Shown here: positions 44,079 through 52,844 of the stretch, in pieces
Layout: each line of letters starts with the position of its first letter
Numbering within the stretch: the first letter of the stretch is position 1
NCBI RefSeq assembly: GCF_009720745.1
Contig: NZ_WNKX01000009.1
Location: 62,001-126,000 of the forward strand
Length of the DNA stretch: 64,000 bases
DNA from: Massilia eburnea
GTDB taxonomy: Bacteria > Pseudomonadota > Gammaproteobacteria > Burkholderiales > Burkholderiaceae_D
Direction: 5' to 3'
Notes under the pieces: model-generated
The model's input: the letters and a program-made list of their open reading frames with translations, nothing else
Databases searched by the model: none
Told to the model about the DNA's origin: nothing
Program-made: the position numbers and the translations under genes

Positions 44079-46090
44079 TCGTTGTAAGGCAATTGCTTTG
44101 GAGAGTCTTTGCCGATATTACGGTCCAGGAAGCGTTCCACCCGGGTCCAGAAATCGATGCGGTTCTTGGCCAGCTTCAGGCCATGGCCCTCATCGTCGTA
44201 TTCAGCAAATTCAACTTTTCTGTTATGTACGCGAACCTCCCGCAAAAATCGCTTGCTGTGCAAGATCGGCACGCGGTGATCAGCGTCGCCGTGACCCATC
44301 AGGATCGGTCGCCTGATTCGTTCCACTTGCTCGAGCGGGGAAGTTGCTTTGAGTTGTGCGGCATCCTTTTCCAAGTTTCCTACAAGAACCGGCAAACCAT
44401 ATTCCTTCGCTTCGGCTGTCATGTCCGAGGTGTAAAGCCAGTGGCCGTTGTAAAACAACTCGAAGTCGGTCACGCCTGCGAAATCGACTGCGCATTGGAA
44501 AAGGTCGGGGTCGTTCAGGATTCCCATCAATGCTGCGTAACCGCCATAGCTTCCCCCTGCAATACAGATTCGGCGGCGGTCGGCATAGCCGTTTTCCACG
44601 GCCCAGCGCGCTCCATCGGCGAGATCGTCCTGCATCTTCAGGCCCCATTGCTTCCAGCCGGCCTCGAAGTGCTTAGCTCCGAAGCCCGTGGTACCACGGA
44701 AGAACGGCTCCAGTACGACGTAACCTCTTGACGCAAGGAATTGGGATTCGGAATTCCAACCCCATTTGCTGCCGCGAACGTAAGGCCCGCCATGAACCAG
44801 AACGACCATCGGGGCCTTTGTCGTTGCCTGCGTTGGTGGCAGGGTGAGCAGCGCAGGGATACGCATGCCGTCCCGAGCGCTATAGGCGACCATTTTCTGA
44901 CTTGCTTGCTTGGCCGGATCGATTTCGGGAAATTGCTGGCCCACTTTGACCAACTGGTGGCTATTCCTGCGATATGCGTAGTAGGCTGGCGGATGGCGGT
45001 CGGAGTAGGAATATACGAGAACATTGTTGCTGTTGGCTTTCTTTGCCAGCATTAGCAAGTTGACAGTATTCGGCAACAGCTTGTCGATGTCCGCCTGGGT
45101 GGCTTTAAGCTCGGCATCAAACCACATATTGCCATCACCTTCGGTGGAGTATCGCATTCCGGCCAGTTTGCCATCACGGATGAATAATTCGCCGTCAAAG
45201 TCATAGCCATCAAGTTCAATCAAAGGTTCACCAAGCTTCATGGTGGCAAGGTCTAGAGCCCTGACCATTGCCTTGTCATCTAGCGGGCTGGTGACATAGA
45301 GCAAATTATCGCTGGCGAATGTCAGCGGCCGCACGGCCCACGGCTTGTTGTCCGGGCCTGTCGCAACCAGTATTTCCCATTTACCCGGCTCCCTTTGTAA
45401 ATAGGGAATCGTGTTGCCCTGATTGCGGGTGAGTGCGATACGTGGTTCGCCATGTTGGTCAAGCACCCAGCCGGTAGGGTCTGCTTTCGGAATATTTGCC
45501 CATTCGGCCAAACCTGTGACGACGTTCAGCTTCTTAAGGTCGACTGTTCCGGTGAATCTTCCGTCCTCTTTGTCAAAGTTTCGATTTTCGATATAAATAA
45601 AGTCGGAGTCCTGTGCCCCGGTCTGCTTAAGCAAGTAAGTATTGAGGGGCAATTTCCCCCGAGCTATCCGGCCTCGCGCCGCAAGCTGAATCGGCTTGCT
45701 CCCGTCCCGATTGACGGCAAACAGACCCGACTCAGCTTGAATCGCGCCCTCCGGAATATTCTTATTCCCGGCAGCTAGAACGAGGCGCTCGTCATTCACC
45801 CATTGGAATTGGCTGACATCATCCAGTGCAAAGTGCGCTGCCACATTGGACTTCAGCGTCTCAAGGTCGATGACGATCAGGCGGTCATGCTCGGTCTCGT
45901 GGCTGACGATCGCAGCCAGGTATTTGCCGCTGGGCGAAAGCGCTGCCTGTACAAAGTCAGGATTTGCAAAATAGGCAGATACCGGCGCTGGTTGCGGCTT
46001 AGCTGGTGAGTCCTGTTGTGTTTCCGCTCCAAATGCTGACAGCATGAACAATGCTGTCAGCAACATTCCGCTGACCTTATTGATGGGCAT
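44075..46090 (-). CDS. Secreted S9 family peptidase, array member 2 (low GC)
   Basis: A paralogue of about 671 residues with hydrophobic N-terminus (MLLTALFMLSAFGA) and intact triad motifs GGSYGGYA, HGDADHRVP and DEGHGLKL. Compared with the neighbours it is markedly poorer in GC: hand-counted 60-base lines at 44341 and 45541 are 45 and 38 percent. The start is uncertain: ATG at 46090 (used here) overlaps member 1 by 14 bases, while ATG at 46066 has a better ribosome binding site (AAGGTCAGCGGA) and would put the signal peptide at the very N-terminus. The propeller domain diverges more than the peptidase domain. Confidence 0.83.
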   Translation of the reverse strand: MPINKVSGMLLTALFMLSAFGAETQQDSPAKPQPAPVSAYFANPDFVQAALSPSGKYLAAIVSHETEHDRLIVIDLETLKSNVAAHFALDDVSQFQWVNDERLVLAAGNKNIPEGAIQAESGLFAVNRDGSKPIQLAARGRIARGKLPLNTYLLKQTGAQDSDFIYIENRNFDKEDGRFTGTVDLKKLNVVTGLAEWANIPKADPTGWVLDQHGEPRIALTRNQGNTIPYLQREPGKWEILVATGPDNKPWAVRPLTFASDNLLYVTSPLDDKAMVRALDLATMKLGEPLIELDGYDFDGELFIRDGKLAGMRYSTEGDGNMWFDAELKATQADIDKLLPNTVNLLMLAKKANSNNVLVYSYSDRHPPAYYAYRRNSHQLVKVGQQFPEIDPAKQASQKMVAYSARDGMRIPALLTLPPTQATTKAPMVVLVHGGPYVRGSKWGWNSESQFLASRGYVVLEPFFRGTTGFGAKHFEAGWKQWGLKMQDDLADGARWAVENGYADRRRICIAGGSYGGYAALMGILNDPDLFQCAVDFAGVTDFELFYNGHWLYTSDMTAEAKEYGLPVLVGNLEKDAAQLKATSPLEQVERIRRPILMGHGDADHRVPILHSKRFLREVRVHNRKVEFAEYDDEGHGLKLAKNRIDFWTRVERFLDRNIGKDSPKQLPYNE

Positions 46091-48056
46091 TTTGTCCAAT
46101 ATTCTTGTCGAGGAACTTTTCGACTCGGCCCCAGAAGTCCAGGCGGGTTTTCAGCGTGCTCCATTCGTGGCCTTCACCCACATATTCGACGAATTCGACA
46201 TTGGCTTTGGCTTCTTGCAGTGCGCTGCGCATCTTGATGAAGTGAGGGTAAGGAACGCGGATATCATCGGTGCCGTGCGCGAGCAGCAATGGCCGTTTGA
46301 TACGCGCGGCTTGTTTCAGCGGAGAGGTCGCGTCGAATTGTGCGGCGTCTTTTTCCGGCTCACCCACCAGGGTTGGCATACCGTAGGTCTTGTAATCAGG
46401 GCTTACTTCGGACAGGACGGCCATGCCACTGTCATACAGCAGCGGTATATCGGTAACCGCAGCATACGCAATGCCGCAGCGGTACAAGCCCGGATCGTTG
46501 ACCAGGCCCATCAAAGTCGCATAGCCACCATAGCTTGCACCCATGATGCAGACACGATCAGGGTCGGCGATACCCTTGTCCACCGCCCATTTGACGCTGT
46601 CGGCAATATCGTCCTGCATCTTCAGGCCCCATTGTTTCAATCCTGCTTTGAACAATTTGAAGCCATAGCCCGTGGTACCGCGGAATTCAGGTTCCAGCAC
46701 GACGTAACCACGCGAGGCGAGGAACTGGCCTGCGACGTCCCAGCCCCACGAATTGCCGCGCACATAGGGGCCGCCGTGTACCAGCACCACCATCGGTAAC
46801 TTCTTGCCGCCCTTGGCCGGCATCGTCAGCCAAGCGGGGATATCCATGCCGTCGCGGGCGCGATATTTGATCATATCCTGGCGGCCCATTTCGCTAGCCT
46901 TGATGTCGGGGTGCCTGCCACCAATGCCTTTGATTTCATGGGTCTTGCTGTTGTACAGGGAATAAAAAATTGGCTGACGGTCCGAGTAGCTGGCTACAAG
47001 CATCCAACTGGTTTCCGGATGCGTCGGCGGGGTGATGATGTTGATCAGGCCAGTCAGTTTCCGGTCTACCTCTTTCTGGGCCGCTTGCAGCGCCGGGTCG
47101 AACCAAGCGCTTGACCAAGCATCGGCCTGGTAATGGATGCCGACCATCCGATTATTGGAATAGACCACGCCGCCGTTGAAGTCGAAGTCCGCCAATGCCA
47201 CCAATGGCTCAGGATCGACCTTGCCAGTGGCCAGGTCCATCAGGTACAACGCGGCTTTGTCGCCCGACGTGCGGGTCATGACTAGCAGGCGCTTATCGTC
47301 ATAGAAACCGATCGGCGAGATGCCTTCCTCGTTAACGCCATACGCGGTTTGTGTTGCGACGTCGCGCCATTCGCCGCTCGCGTTGCGGTAATGGATGGTT
47401 TCGACGTTGTCTTTCGAAGAGACCATGATTGCCGGGATGCCCTTCGCGTCCAGCATCCAGCCTTGCGCCGTGCCGGGATGGGACAATGTGCTTGATTGGC
47501 CGTTCACTGTATCAAGCTTGATCAGTTCGGTACGCTCAAGGTCATACCCAGCCTTTTTCGTCCAGATCAGACGCCTGAGGTAGATGAAGTTGGAATCCTG
47601 CCCGCCATCCTGCTCCATCAGGTAGGTATTCCATGGCTCAAGTCGAGACTTGATCAGCGTGCCAAGATCCGATTTTGCCCATTCGTGATCAACCAGCTGG
47701 CGTGTTTCCTTACCGTCGCGGCTGAAGGCGTAGAGCCCCGGCGCATAATTCCAGTCGCCCCATTTGGTCCTGTTGTCCAGCACGGAATATACAAGGCGCT
47801 CATCGTTGACCCAGCGGATGTTGCCGATGTCGTAGTTGTTCACCCGTTTCCCGCTGACGATTTGCAGCGTTTCGGTATCAACCACAGCCAGCGAATCCCT
47901 GGCTTCGTTGTCGCCGACGCGCAAAGCCAAGTAGCGGCCGCTCGGCGAGATCATTACTTCTTTGTAGTGCGGCGATTCGAAGAAGTGCTGGGCTGGTGGC
48001 GCAGCGTCGGCCAGACCGGCCACGGTGGCCAGTCCGGCCAGTAAATACTTGATCAT
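46077..48056 (-). CDS. Secreted S9 family peptidase, array member 1 (promoter-proximal)
   Basis: A 659-residue paralogue with signal peptide (MIKYLLAGLATVAGLADAA). The triad motifs are GASYGGYA, HGTDDIRVP and GEGHEWST. It is closest in sequence to member 4 (shared blocks include FQSPHYKEV/FAASQFKQAE-like N-termini, VNDERLVYSV, LINIITPPTHPETSWMLVAS). It is the first gene of the array; a 20-base palindrome lies 66 bases upstream. Confidence 0.87.
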   Translation of the reverse strand: MIKYLLAGLATVAGLADAAPPAQHFFESPHYKEVMISPSGRYLALRVGDNEARDSLAVVDTETLQIVSGKRVNNYDIGNIRWVNDERLVYSVLDNRTKWGDWNYAPGLYAFSRDGKETRQLVDHEWAKSDLGTLIKSRLEPWNTYLMEQDGGQDSNFIYLRRLIWTKKAGYDLERTELIKLDTVNGQSSTLSHPGTAQGWMLDAKGIPAIMVSSKDNVETIHYRNASGEWRDVATQTAYGVNEEGISPIGFYDDKRLLVMTRTSGDKAALYLMDLATGKVDPEPLVALADFDFNGGVVYSNNRMVGIHYQADAWSSAWFDPALQAAQKEVDRKLTGLINIITPPTHPETSWMLVASYSDRQPIFYSLYNSKTHEIKGIGGRHPDIKASEMGRQDMIKYRARDGMDIPAWLTMPAKGGKKLPMVVLVHGGPYVRGNSWGWDVAGQFLASRGYVVLEPEFRGTTGYGFKLFKAGLKQWGLKMQDDIADSVKWAVDKGIADPDRVCIMGASYGGYATLMGLVNDPGLYRCGIAYAAVTDIPLLYDSGMAVLSEVSPDYKTYGMPTLVGEPEKDAAQFDATSPLKQAARIKRPLLLAHGTDDIRVPYPHFIKMRSALQEAKANVEFVEYVGEGHEWSTLKTRLDFWGRVEKFLDKNIGQNAHQ

Positions 48057-48121
48057 GGGTGTCCTTGTGCTTGCGAAAGGCGAGGAATAAAGGTTTCACG
48101 GGAAATGCATGTTACTGTAGT

Positions 48122-48141
48122 GGCAAGATTTAAATCTCGCC
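48122..48141. promoter_or_regulatory. Palindrome upstream of the S9 peptidase array
   Basis: GGCAAGATTTAAATCTCGCC, a 20-base inverted repeat with a single non-pairing position in each arm, located in the 162-base gap between the array and the symporter gene. Probable operator; no clear -35/-10 pair was identified beside it. Confidence 0.5.
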
Positions 48142-48218
48142 AAATGTCACATTGGCTTTTTCCCGTGCCCTTGTGTGGCGTGGTCGCGACATCCCATCGC
48201 CGAAATGCGCGAGCACTG

Positions 48219-50264
48219 TCACTTCCCTTGTTCCGGCGTCCGGATGTGCCGCACCAGCGACAAGGTGCGCTCGTTGGGCGCTGGCGTCAGCAAACTGACC
48301 ACGACCAAGGCCGCCAGACCCGCCGGCACGCCGAACACACCGGCTGAATTGGCGGCGATGCCGAACCACTGGCCGCTGACGCTGCCGCCAAGTACCGGGT
48401 TCGCGTGCAGCATGTAATACAGGCAGGTGAAGAAGCCCGCCACCATGGCCGCCATGGCTCCCTGGTGATTCGCGCGCTGCCAGAACACGCCTGCCACCAG
48501 CGCCGGGAACAGCGTTGAAGCGGCGAGCGAGAAGGCTGCGCCCACCAGCGACAGGATGTCGCCCGGCTTGGTCGATGCCGCATAGGCGGCAATGAAGGCC
48601 ACTGCCAGCAGGAGCAGCTTGGAAATCGTCACCCGCTTCTGGGTCGACGCCTGCGGGTCGACGATCTTGTAGTACACATCATGCGACAGCGCGTTGGAGA
48701 TCGCCAGCAGCAAGCCGTCGGCAGTGGACAGCGCCGCCGCCAGCCCGCCTGCCGCCACCAGGCCCGACACCACATAGGGCAGCCCGGCGATTTCGGGCGT
48801 AGCCAGCACCAGCACGTCGCCATCGATCTGGATCTCGGCCAGCTGCACGATGCCGTCGTGGTTGATATCGCTGATCGACAGCAGCGGGTTGACCTTATCG
48901 ACGTTAGCCCAGTACGAGAGCCAGGTCGGTAAATGCGCGAAATCGCTGCCCACCAGCGAGTTGTAGATATCGTATTTGACCAGCACCGCCAGCGCGGGAA
49001 TGGTCAGGTAGACCAGCAGGATGAAGAACAAGGTCCAGAAAACAGAGTTGCGCGTTTCGCGCACCGATGGCGTGGTGTAGGAGCGCATCAGGATGTGCGG
49101 CAGCGCCGCCGTGCCCACCATCAGGCAGAACACCAGCGCCAGGAAGTTGTTGCGCTTCTGGTCCGACTGTTCGCGGTTGGCGCCCGGGAAGGGCTCGGCG
49201 TGCTTGACCGGCTCCTGGCCGCGTGCAAGGTTGGCGTCGCGCTGCGCCGTCCATAGTGCCGCCGCGTCTTCCACGGTCTTCGGATAATCGGCCAGCGCCC
49301 GCTCCGCGGCGCGGATTTCCAGCAATGAGCCGTTGCCCTGCTTGACCACGTCCAGGTTGTGCTGCGCTTCCAGCCTGCCCGAATCCCAGGAGGCGGGCAA
49401 GCCGTGCAGGCGTACACCGTAATCCTCGGCACGCTGCAGGAAGACTTCGCGCACCTCGGCCTCTTTCTCGTCGTGCGCCAGCTGGTTTTCGCGCTCACTG
49501 AGCTTGGACAGCAGTTTGCCGTAAGCTACCTGCGGCACCGGATTGCCGGCATGCTTGACCGCCAGCCATATGGCGGGCATCAGGAAAGCCACCAGTATGA
49601 TGATGTACTGCGCCACCTGGGTCCAGGTAATGGCGCGCATGCCGCCCAGGAAGGAGCACACCAGGATCGACGCCAACCCTAGGAAGATGCCGACCGAAAA
49701 ATCAACGCCCGTAAAGCGCGAGGCAATCAGCCCCACCGCATAAATCTGCGCCACCACATAGGTAAAGGAAACGACGATGGTGGCGCCAACCGCCATCATG
49801 CGCACCGCGCGTCCATCGAAATGGCCGCCGTAGCGTGCCGCGAAAAAGTCGGGAATGGTGTATTGCCCGAACTTGCGCAGGTAAGGCCCGATCAGCAGCG
49901 CCACCAGGCAGTAGCCGCCGGTCCAGCCCATGATGTAGGCCAGGCCGTCGAAGCCGTGCAGGTACAGGCCGCCCGCCAGCGAGATGAAGCTTGCGGCCGA
50001 AATCCAGTCGGCCGCTGTCGCCATGCCGTTGAACAGCGCCGGCACGCGCCGCCCAGCCACGTAATACTCCGCCACATTGGAGGTGCGGCTGATTACGCCG
50101 ATCGCCGCATACAGGATGATGGTGGCGAACATGAACAGGTAGCCGATCCACAGGCGCGGCATGCCTTCTTTTTCCAGCATCGACAGGGCGAGCAGGAACA
50201 TGGCGAAGCAGCCGGTGAAGATGGTGTAGTAGCGCTGCAGCTTCCTGAAAAGTGGCGTCCTCAT
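48219..50264 (-). CDS. Sodium:solute symporter (ActP/VC_2705-like)
   Basis: A 681-residue sodium:solute symporter of the acetate/short-chain carboxylate type. It has about thirteen hydrophobic segments, RTSNVAEYYVAGRRVPALFNGMATAADWISAASF after helix 2, and a large hydrophilic insertion (about residues 235-375, rich in charged residues with coiled-coil character). This insertion is typical of the subgroup that pairs with a DUF4212 subunit. It overlaps the DUF4212 gene by 4 bases. The two-component genes upstream in the same operon may sense its substrate, as proposed for several acetate-uptake systems. Confidence 0.88.
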   Translation of the reverse strand: MRTPLFRKLQRYYTIFTGCFAMFLLALSMLEKEGMPRLWIGYLFMFATIILYAAIGVISRTSNVAEYYVAGRRVPALFNGMATAADWISAASFISLAGGLYLHGFDGLAYIMGWTGGYCLVALLIGPYLRKFGQYTIPDFFAARYGGHFDGRAVRMMAVGATIVVSFTYVVAQIYAVGLIASRFTGVDFSVGIFLGLASILVCSFLGGMRAITWTQVAQYIIILVAFLMPAIWLAVKHAGNPVPQVAYGKLLSKLSERENQLAHDEKEAEVREVFLQRAEDYGVRLHGLPASWDSGRLEAQHNLDVVKQGNGSLLEIRAAERALADYPKTVEDAAALWTAQRDANLARGQEPVKHAEPFPGANREQSDQKRNNFLALVFCLMVGTAALPHILMRSYTTPSVRETRNSVFWTLFFILLVYLTIPALAVLVKYDIYNSLVGSDFAHLPTWLSYWANVDKVNPLLSISDINHDGIVQLAEIQIDGDVLVLATPEIAGLPYVVSGLVAAGGLAAALSTADGLLLAISNALSHDVYYKIVDPQASTQKRVTISKLLLLAVAFIAAYAASTKPGDILSLVGAAFSLAASTLFPALVAGVFWQRANHQGAMAAMVAGFFTCLYYMLHANPVLGGSVSGQWFGIAANSAGVFGVPAGLAALVVVSLLTPAPNERTLSLVRHIRTPEQGK

Positions 50265-50512
50265 GCCGCTTCCTCTTCGCGATAGCGGCGTTCAAGGACG
50301 CGCATGCGCCACGCGTAGACGGCGATGATGGCCAGGTAGATCAGGGATGCACCTTGCGCGGCAAGGTAAAACGACAGCGGCCAGCCGAAGATGGTCAGCC
50401 CGCTCAACTCGCGCGCGAAGAAGATGATGCTGAACGTCGACAGCAGCCAGATGGCCAGCAGCCAGCCGGTCATGCGGCGTACGCGGCGCCAATGGCGCTC
50501 CAGCTTATCCAA
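50261..50512 (-). CDS. DUF4212 small symporter subunit (TTG start)
   Basis: An 83-residue membrane protein with two hydrophobic segments (TGWLLAIWLLSTFSIIFFARE and FGWPLSFYLAAQGASLIYLA), matching the DUF4212 family that is encoded next to VC_2705-type symporters. No ATG is available; the TTG at 50512 gives DKLERHWRRVRRMTGW, fits the usual N-terminus and is preceded by AAGAGG at proper spacing. It overlaps the kinase stop by 8 bases and the symporter start by 4, so it is translated by coupling. Confidence 0.82.
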   Translation of the reverse strand: MDKLERHWRRVRRMTGWLLAIWLLSTFSIIFFARELSGLTIFGWPLSFYLAAQGASLIYLAIIAVYAWRMRVLERRYREEEAA

Positions 50513-52022
50513 AATGCGGTACCTCTTCTTCTTCGGGCGGTGTATCCGGCGCGCGCAGCGGGAAGCTGACGCGGAACAGGCAGCCTGGGTGTTTGGGATC
50601 GGTGGCGCGCGGGTTGGCGAACAGGTCGACTTCCGCGCCGTGCTGCTGCGCCACTTCGCGCACGATGGCCAGGCCCAGGCCCGAGCCTTCGGTATTGCTG
50701 CCCAGGATGCGGTAGAAGCGCTCGAACACCTGTCCCCGTTCCGCCGCCGGGATGCCGGGACCGTTGTCTTCCACCTCGAGCAAGGCCTTGTCTTCGGTGC
50801 TGCGCACGCGCACGGTGACCGCGCTGCCGCGCGGCGTGTAGCGCAGCGCATTGTCGATCAGGTTGGACAGCATTTCGCGCAGCATCACGGCGTTGCCCGA
50901 AATCGGCACGTCGAAGGCGGCCGGCTCGTAACCCAGGTCGATGCCGGCGCTGAACGAAGCCTGCACCCAGTCGTGCACTGTGCCGCGCGCCAGCTCGCCC
51001 AGTTCCAGCGGCTGCATGGCGGTGCCGGCCTGCGGCTGGTTTTCGGCACGCGCCAGCGCCAGCAGCTGGTTGACCAGGCGCGTCGCCGCTTCCGAGGACT
51101 TGGCCAGCTGCTCGAGTGAACGGTGCACCTCGGCCTGGTCGGTCTGGCGCAGCGCCAGTTCCGATTGCGTGCGCATGCCGGCCAGCGGGGTTTTCATCTG
51201 GTGCGCGGCATCGGCGATGAAGCGCTTTTGCATATCGATCGACAGCTTCAGCCGCTCCAGCATTTCATTGAGCGACTTGACCAGCGGCGTGATTTCCTCC
51301 GGCACCTGGCGCGGCGGGATCGGGCTCAAATCGTCCGAAGGCCGGGCGCGGATACGCTCCTGCAGTTCGCGCAGCGGCAGCAGGCCGCGCGACAGCGCAA
51401 ACCATACCAGGGCCAGCACGATGGGCAGGATGATGAACTGCGGCAGGATCACGCCCTTGATGATTTCATTGGCCAGCTTGGCGCGCTTTTCCAGCGTTTC
51501 GGCCACCTGCACCAGGGCCCAGCGCTGCGGCCGGGTCTTGCTCTCTTCCAGGTTGACCCAGGTGTAGGCGATGCGTATCGGCGTGCCATGCAGGCTGGCG
51601 CTGCGGAACAGAACGGCGCCGGAACGGATTTCCTGGGTTTCCGGATCCGGCATGACGGGCGGCGGCAGGTCGCGGTCGCCGTCCACATGGCTGCCGGACG
51701 GGCTGGTGATCTGGTAATAGATATTGTCCACGTCATCGGCGCGCAGGATGTCGCGCGCCGGGCCGGGCAGGCGGGGAATCACGCCGCCCACTTCGCGTAC
51801 CTGCTGCGTGAGCACGGTGACGGTGTCTTCCAGCGCATGGTCGAAAGGCTGGTTGGCGATCGACTTCGCCACCAGATAGGTGATGGCGATACTCATAGGC
51901 CACAGCAGGAGCAGGGGAGCGAGCATCCAGTCGAGGATCTCGCCGAACAGCGAGTGCTGGATCTCGTTCTCTTCGGCGGCCGGGGCGTGGTCCCAGTCGG
52001 CGGCCTTCTGCTCGCCGTTCAC
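50505..52022 (-). CDS. Sensor histidine kinase (TctE/QseC-like)
   Basis: A 505-residue membrane sensor kinase. It has a transmembrane segment at about residues 33-53, a periplasmic domain of about 135 residues, a second membrane segment near 190-212 and a HAMP-like linker. The H-box is ADAAHQMKTPLAGM with the phosphorylated histidine, followed by N-box LSNLIDNALRYTP, G1 DNGPGIP and G2 GSGLGLAIV. The periplasmic domain resembles the TctE class that senses carboxylates. It is coupled by 4 bases to the response regulator gene upstream and shares an operon with the symporter. Confidence 0.92.
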   Translation of the reverse strand: MNGEQKAADWDHAPAAEENEIQHSLFGEILDWMLAPLLLLWPMSIAITYLVAKSIANQPFDHALEDTVTVLTQQVREVGGVIPRLPGPARDILRADDVDNIYYQITSPSGSHVDGDRDLPPPVMPDPETQEIRSGAVLFRSASLHGTPIRIAYTWVNLEESKTRPQRWALVQVAETLEKRAKLANEIIKGVILPQFIILPIVLALVWFALSRGLLPLRELQERIRARPSDDLSPIPPRQVPEEITPLVKSLNEMLERLKLSIDMQKRFIADAAHQMKTPLAGMRTQSELALRQTDQAEVHRSLEQLAKSSEAATRLVNQLLALARAENQPQAGTAMQPLELGELARGTVHDWVQASFSAGIDLGYEPAAFDVPISGNAVMLREMLSNLIDNALRYTPRGSAVTVRVRSTEDKALLEVEDNGPGIPAAERGQVFERFYRILGSNTEGSGLGLAIVREVAQQHGAEVDLFANPRATDPKHPGCLFRVSFPLRAPDTPPEEEEVPHFG

Positions 52023-52711
52023 TTGGCGGCCGGCGGGGCGGGCGGGTTGAATTTCTCGAGGCAGTAGCCCAGCCCGCGCACAGTGGCGATGCGGATGCCG
52101 CCCACTTCAATCTTCTTGCGCAGGCGGTGCACATAGACCTCGATGGCGTTGTTGCTTACTTCCTCGCCCCATTCGCACAGGTGGTCGACCAGCTGTTCCT
52201 TGGAGACCAGGCGGCCGGTGCGCGCCAGCAGGATTTCCAGCAGGCCCAGTTCGCGCGCCGACAAATCCAGCATCTGCTCATTAATATAGGCGCTGCGCCC
52301 CACCTGGTCGTAGGTGAGGGGGCCGTGCTTCACCACGGTGGAGCCGCCGCCTTGGCCGCGCCGGGTCAGCGCCCGCACCCGCGCTTCCAGTTCGGACAGC
52401 GCGAAAGGCTTGGCCATGTAATCGTCGGCGCCCAGGTCGAGGCCGTTCACGCGCTGCTCGACCGAATCGGCGGCAGTCAGGATCAGCACCGGCAGCAGTG
52501 AGCCGCGCGCGCGCAGGCGGCGCAGCACTTCCAGGCCGGACATCTTGGGCAGGCCCAGGTCCAGGATCAGCAGGTCGAATTCCTGGGTGGACAGGGCCGT
52601 GTCGGCTTCCTGCCCGTTTTTTACGCAGTCGATCGCATAGCCGGACTGGCGCAGCGAGCGCGTCAGGCCGTCCGCGAGGACGCTGTCATCTTCGGCTAAT
52701 AGGATACGCAT
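52019..52711 (-). CDS. OmpR/PhoB-family response regulator (TctD/QseB-like)
   Basis: A 230-residue regulator with a receiver domain (acidic pair E7-D8-D9, phosphorylated D51 in LLILDLGLP, conserved Lys in MAKPF) and a winged-helix DNA-binding domain (LSARELGLLEILLARTGRLV, VSNNAIEVYVHRLRKKI). It is the first gene of the minus-strand operon with the kinase, DUF4212 and symporter genes, and is divergent from recA across 133 bases. Confidence 0.94.
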   Translation of the reverse strand: MRILLAEDDSVLADGLTRSLRQSGYAIDCVKNGQEADTALSTQEFDLLILDLGLPKMSGLEVLRRLRARGSLLPVLILTAADSVEQRVNGLDLGADDYMAKPFALSELEARVRALTRRGQGGGSTVVKHGPLTYDQVGRSAYINEQMLDLSARELGLLEILLARTGRLVSKEQLVDHLCEWGEEVSNNAIEVYVHRLRKKIEVGGIRIATVRGLGYCLEKFNPPAPPAAK

Positions 52712-52764
52712 AGGCTAACTGTACTCTACAAGTTTGAGAAATCGCAAAGATTGCAAAAAGGGGC

Positions 52765-52792
52765 TTGTCAAAAGCACTGTAATTTTATACAG
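52765..52792 (+). promoter_or_regulatory. recA promoter -35 and LexA (SOS) box
   Basis: CTGT-AATTTTAT-ACAG (52777-52792) fits the LexA consensus CTGT-N8-ACAG perfectly. It follows TTGTCA (52765-52770), a -35 candidate, and overlaps the -10 region (TATACA). LexA would therefore block recA transcription. Confidence 0.88.
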
Positions 52793-52844
52793 TACCACCT
52801 GTACACCGTAGTGACCCAATATTTATCTAGCGCGAAAGAACATC

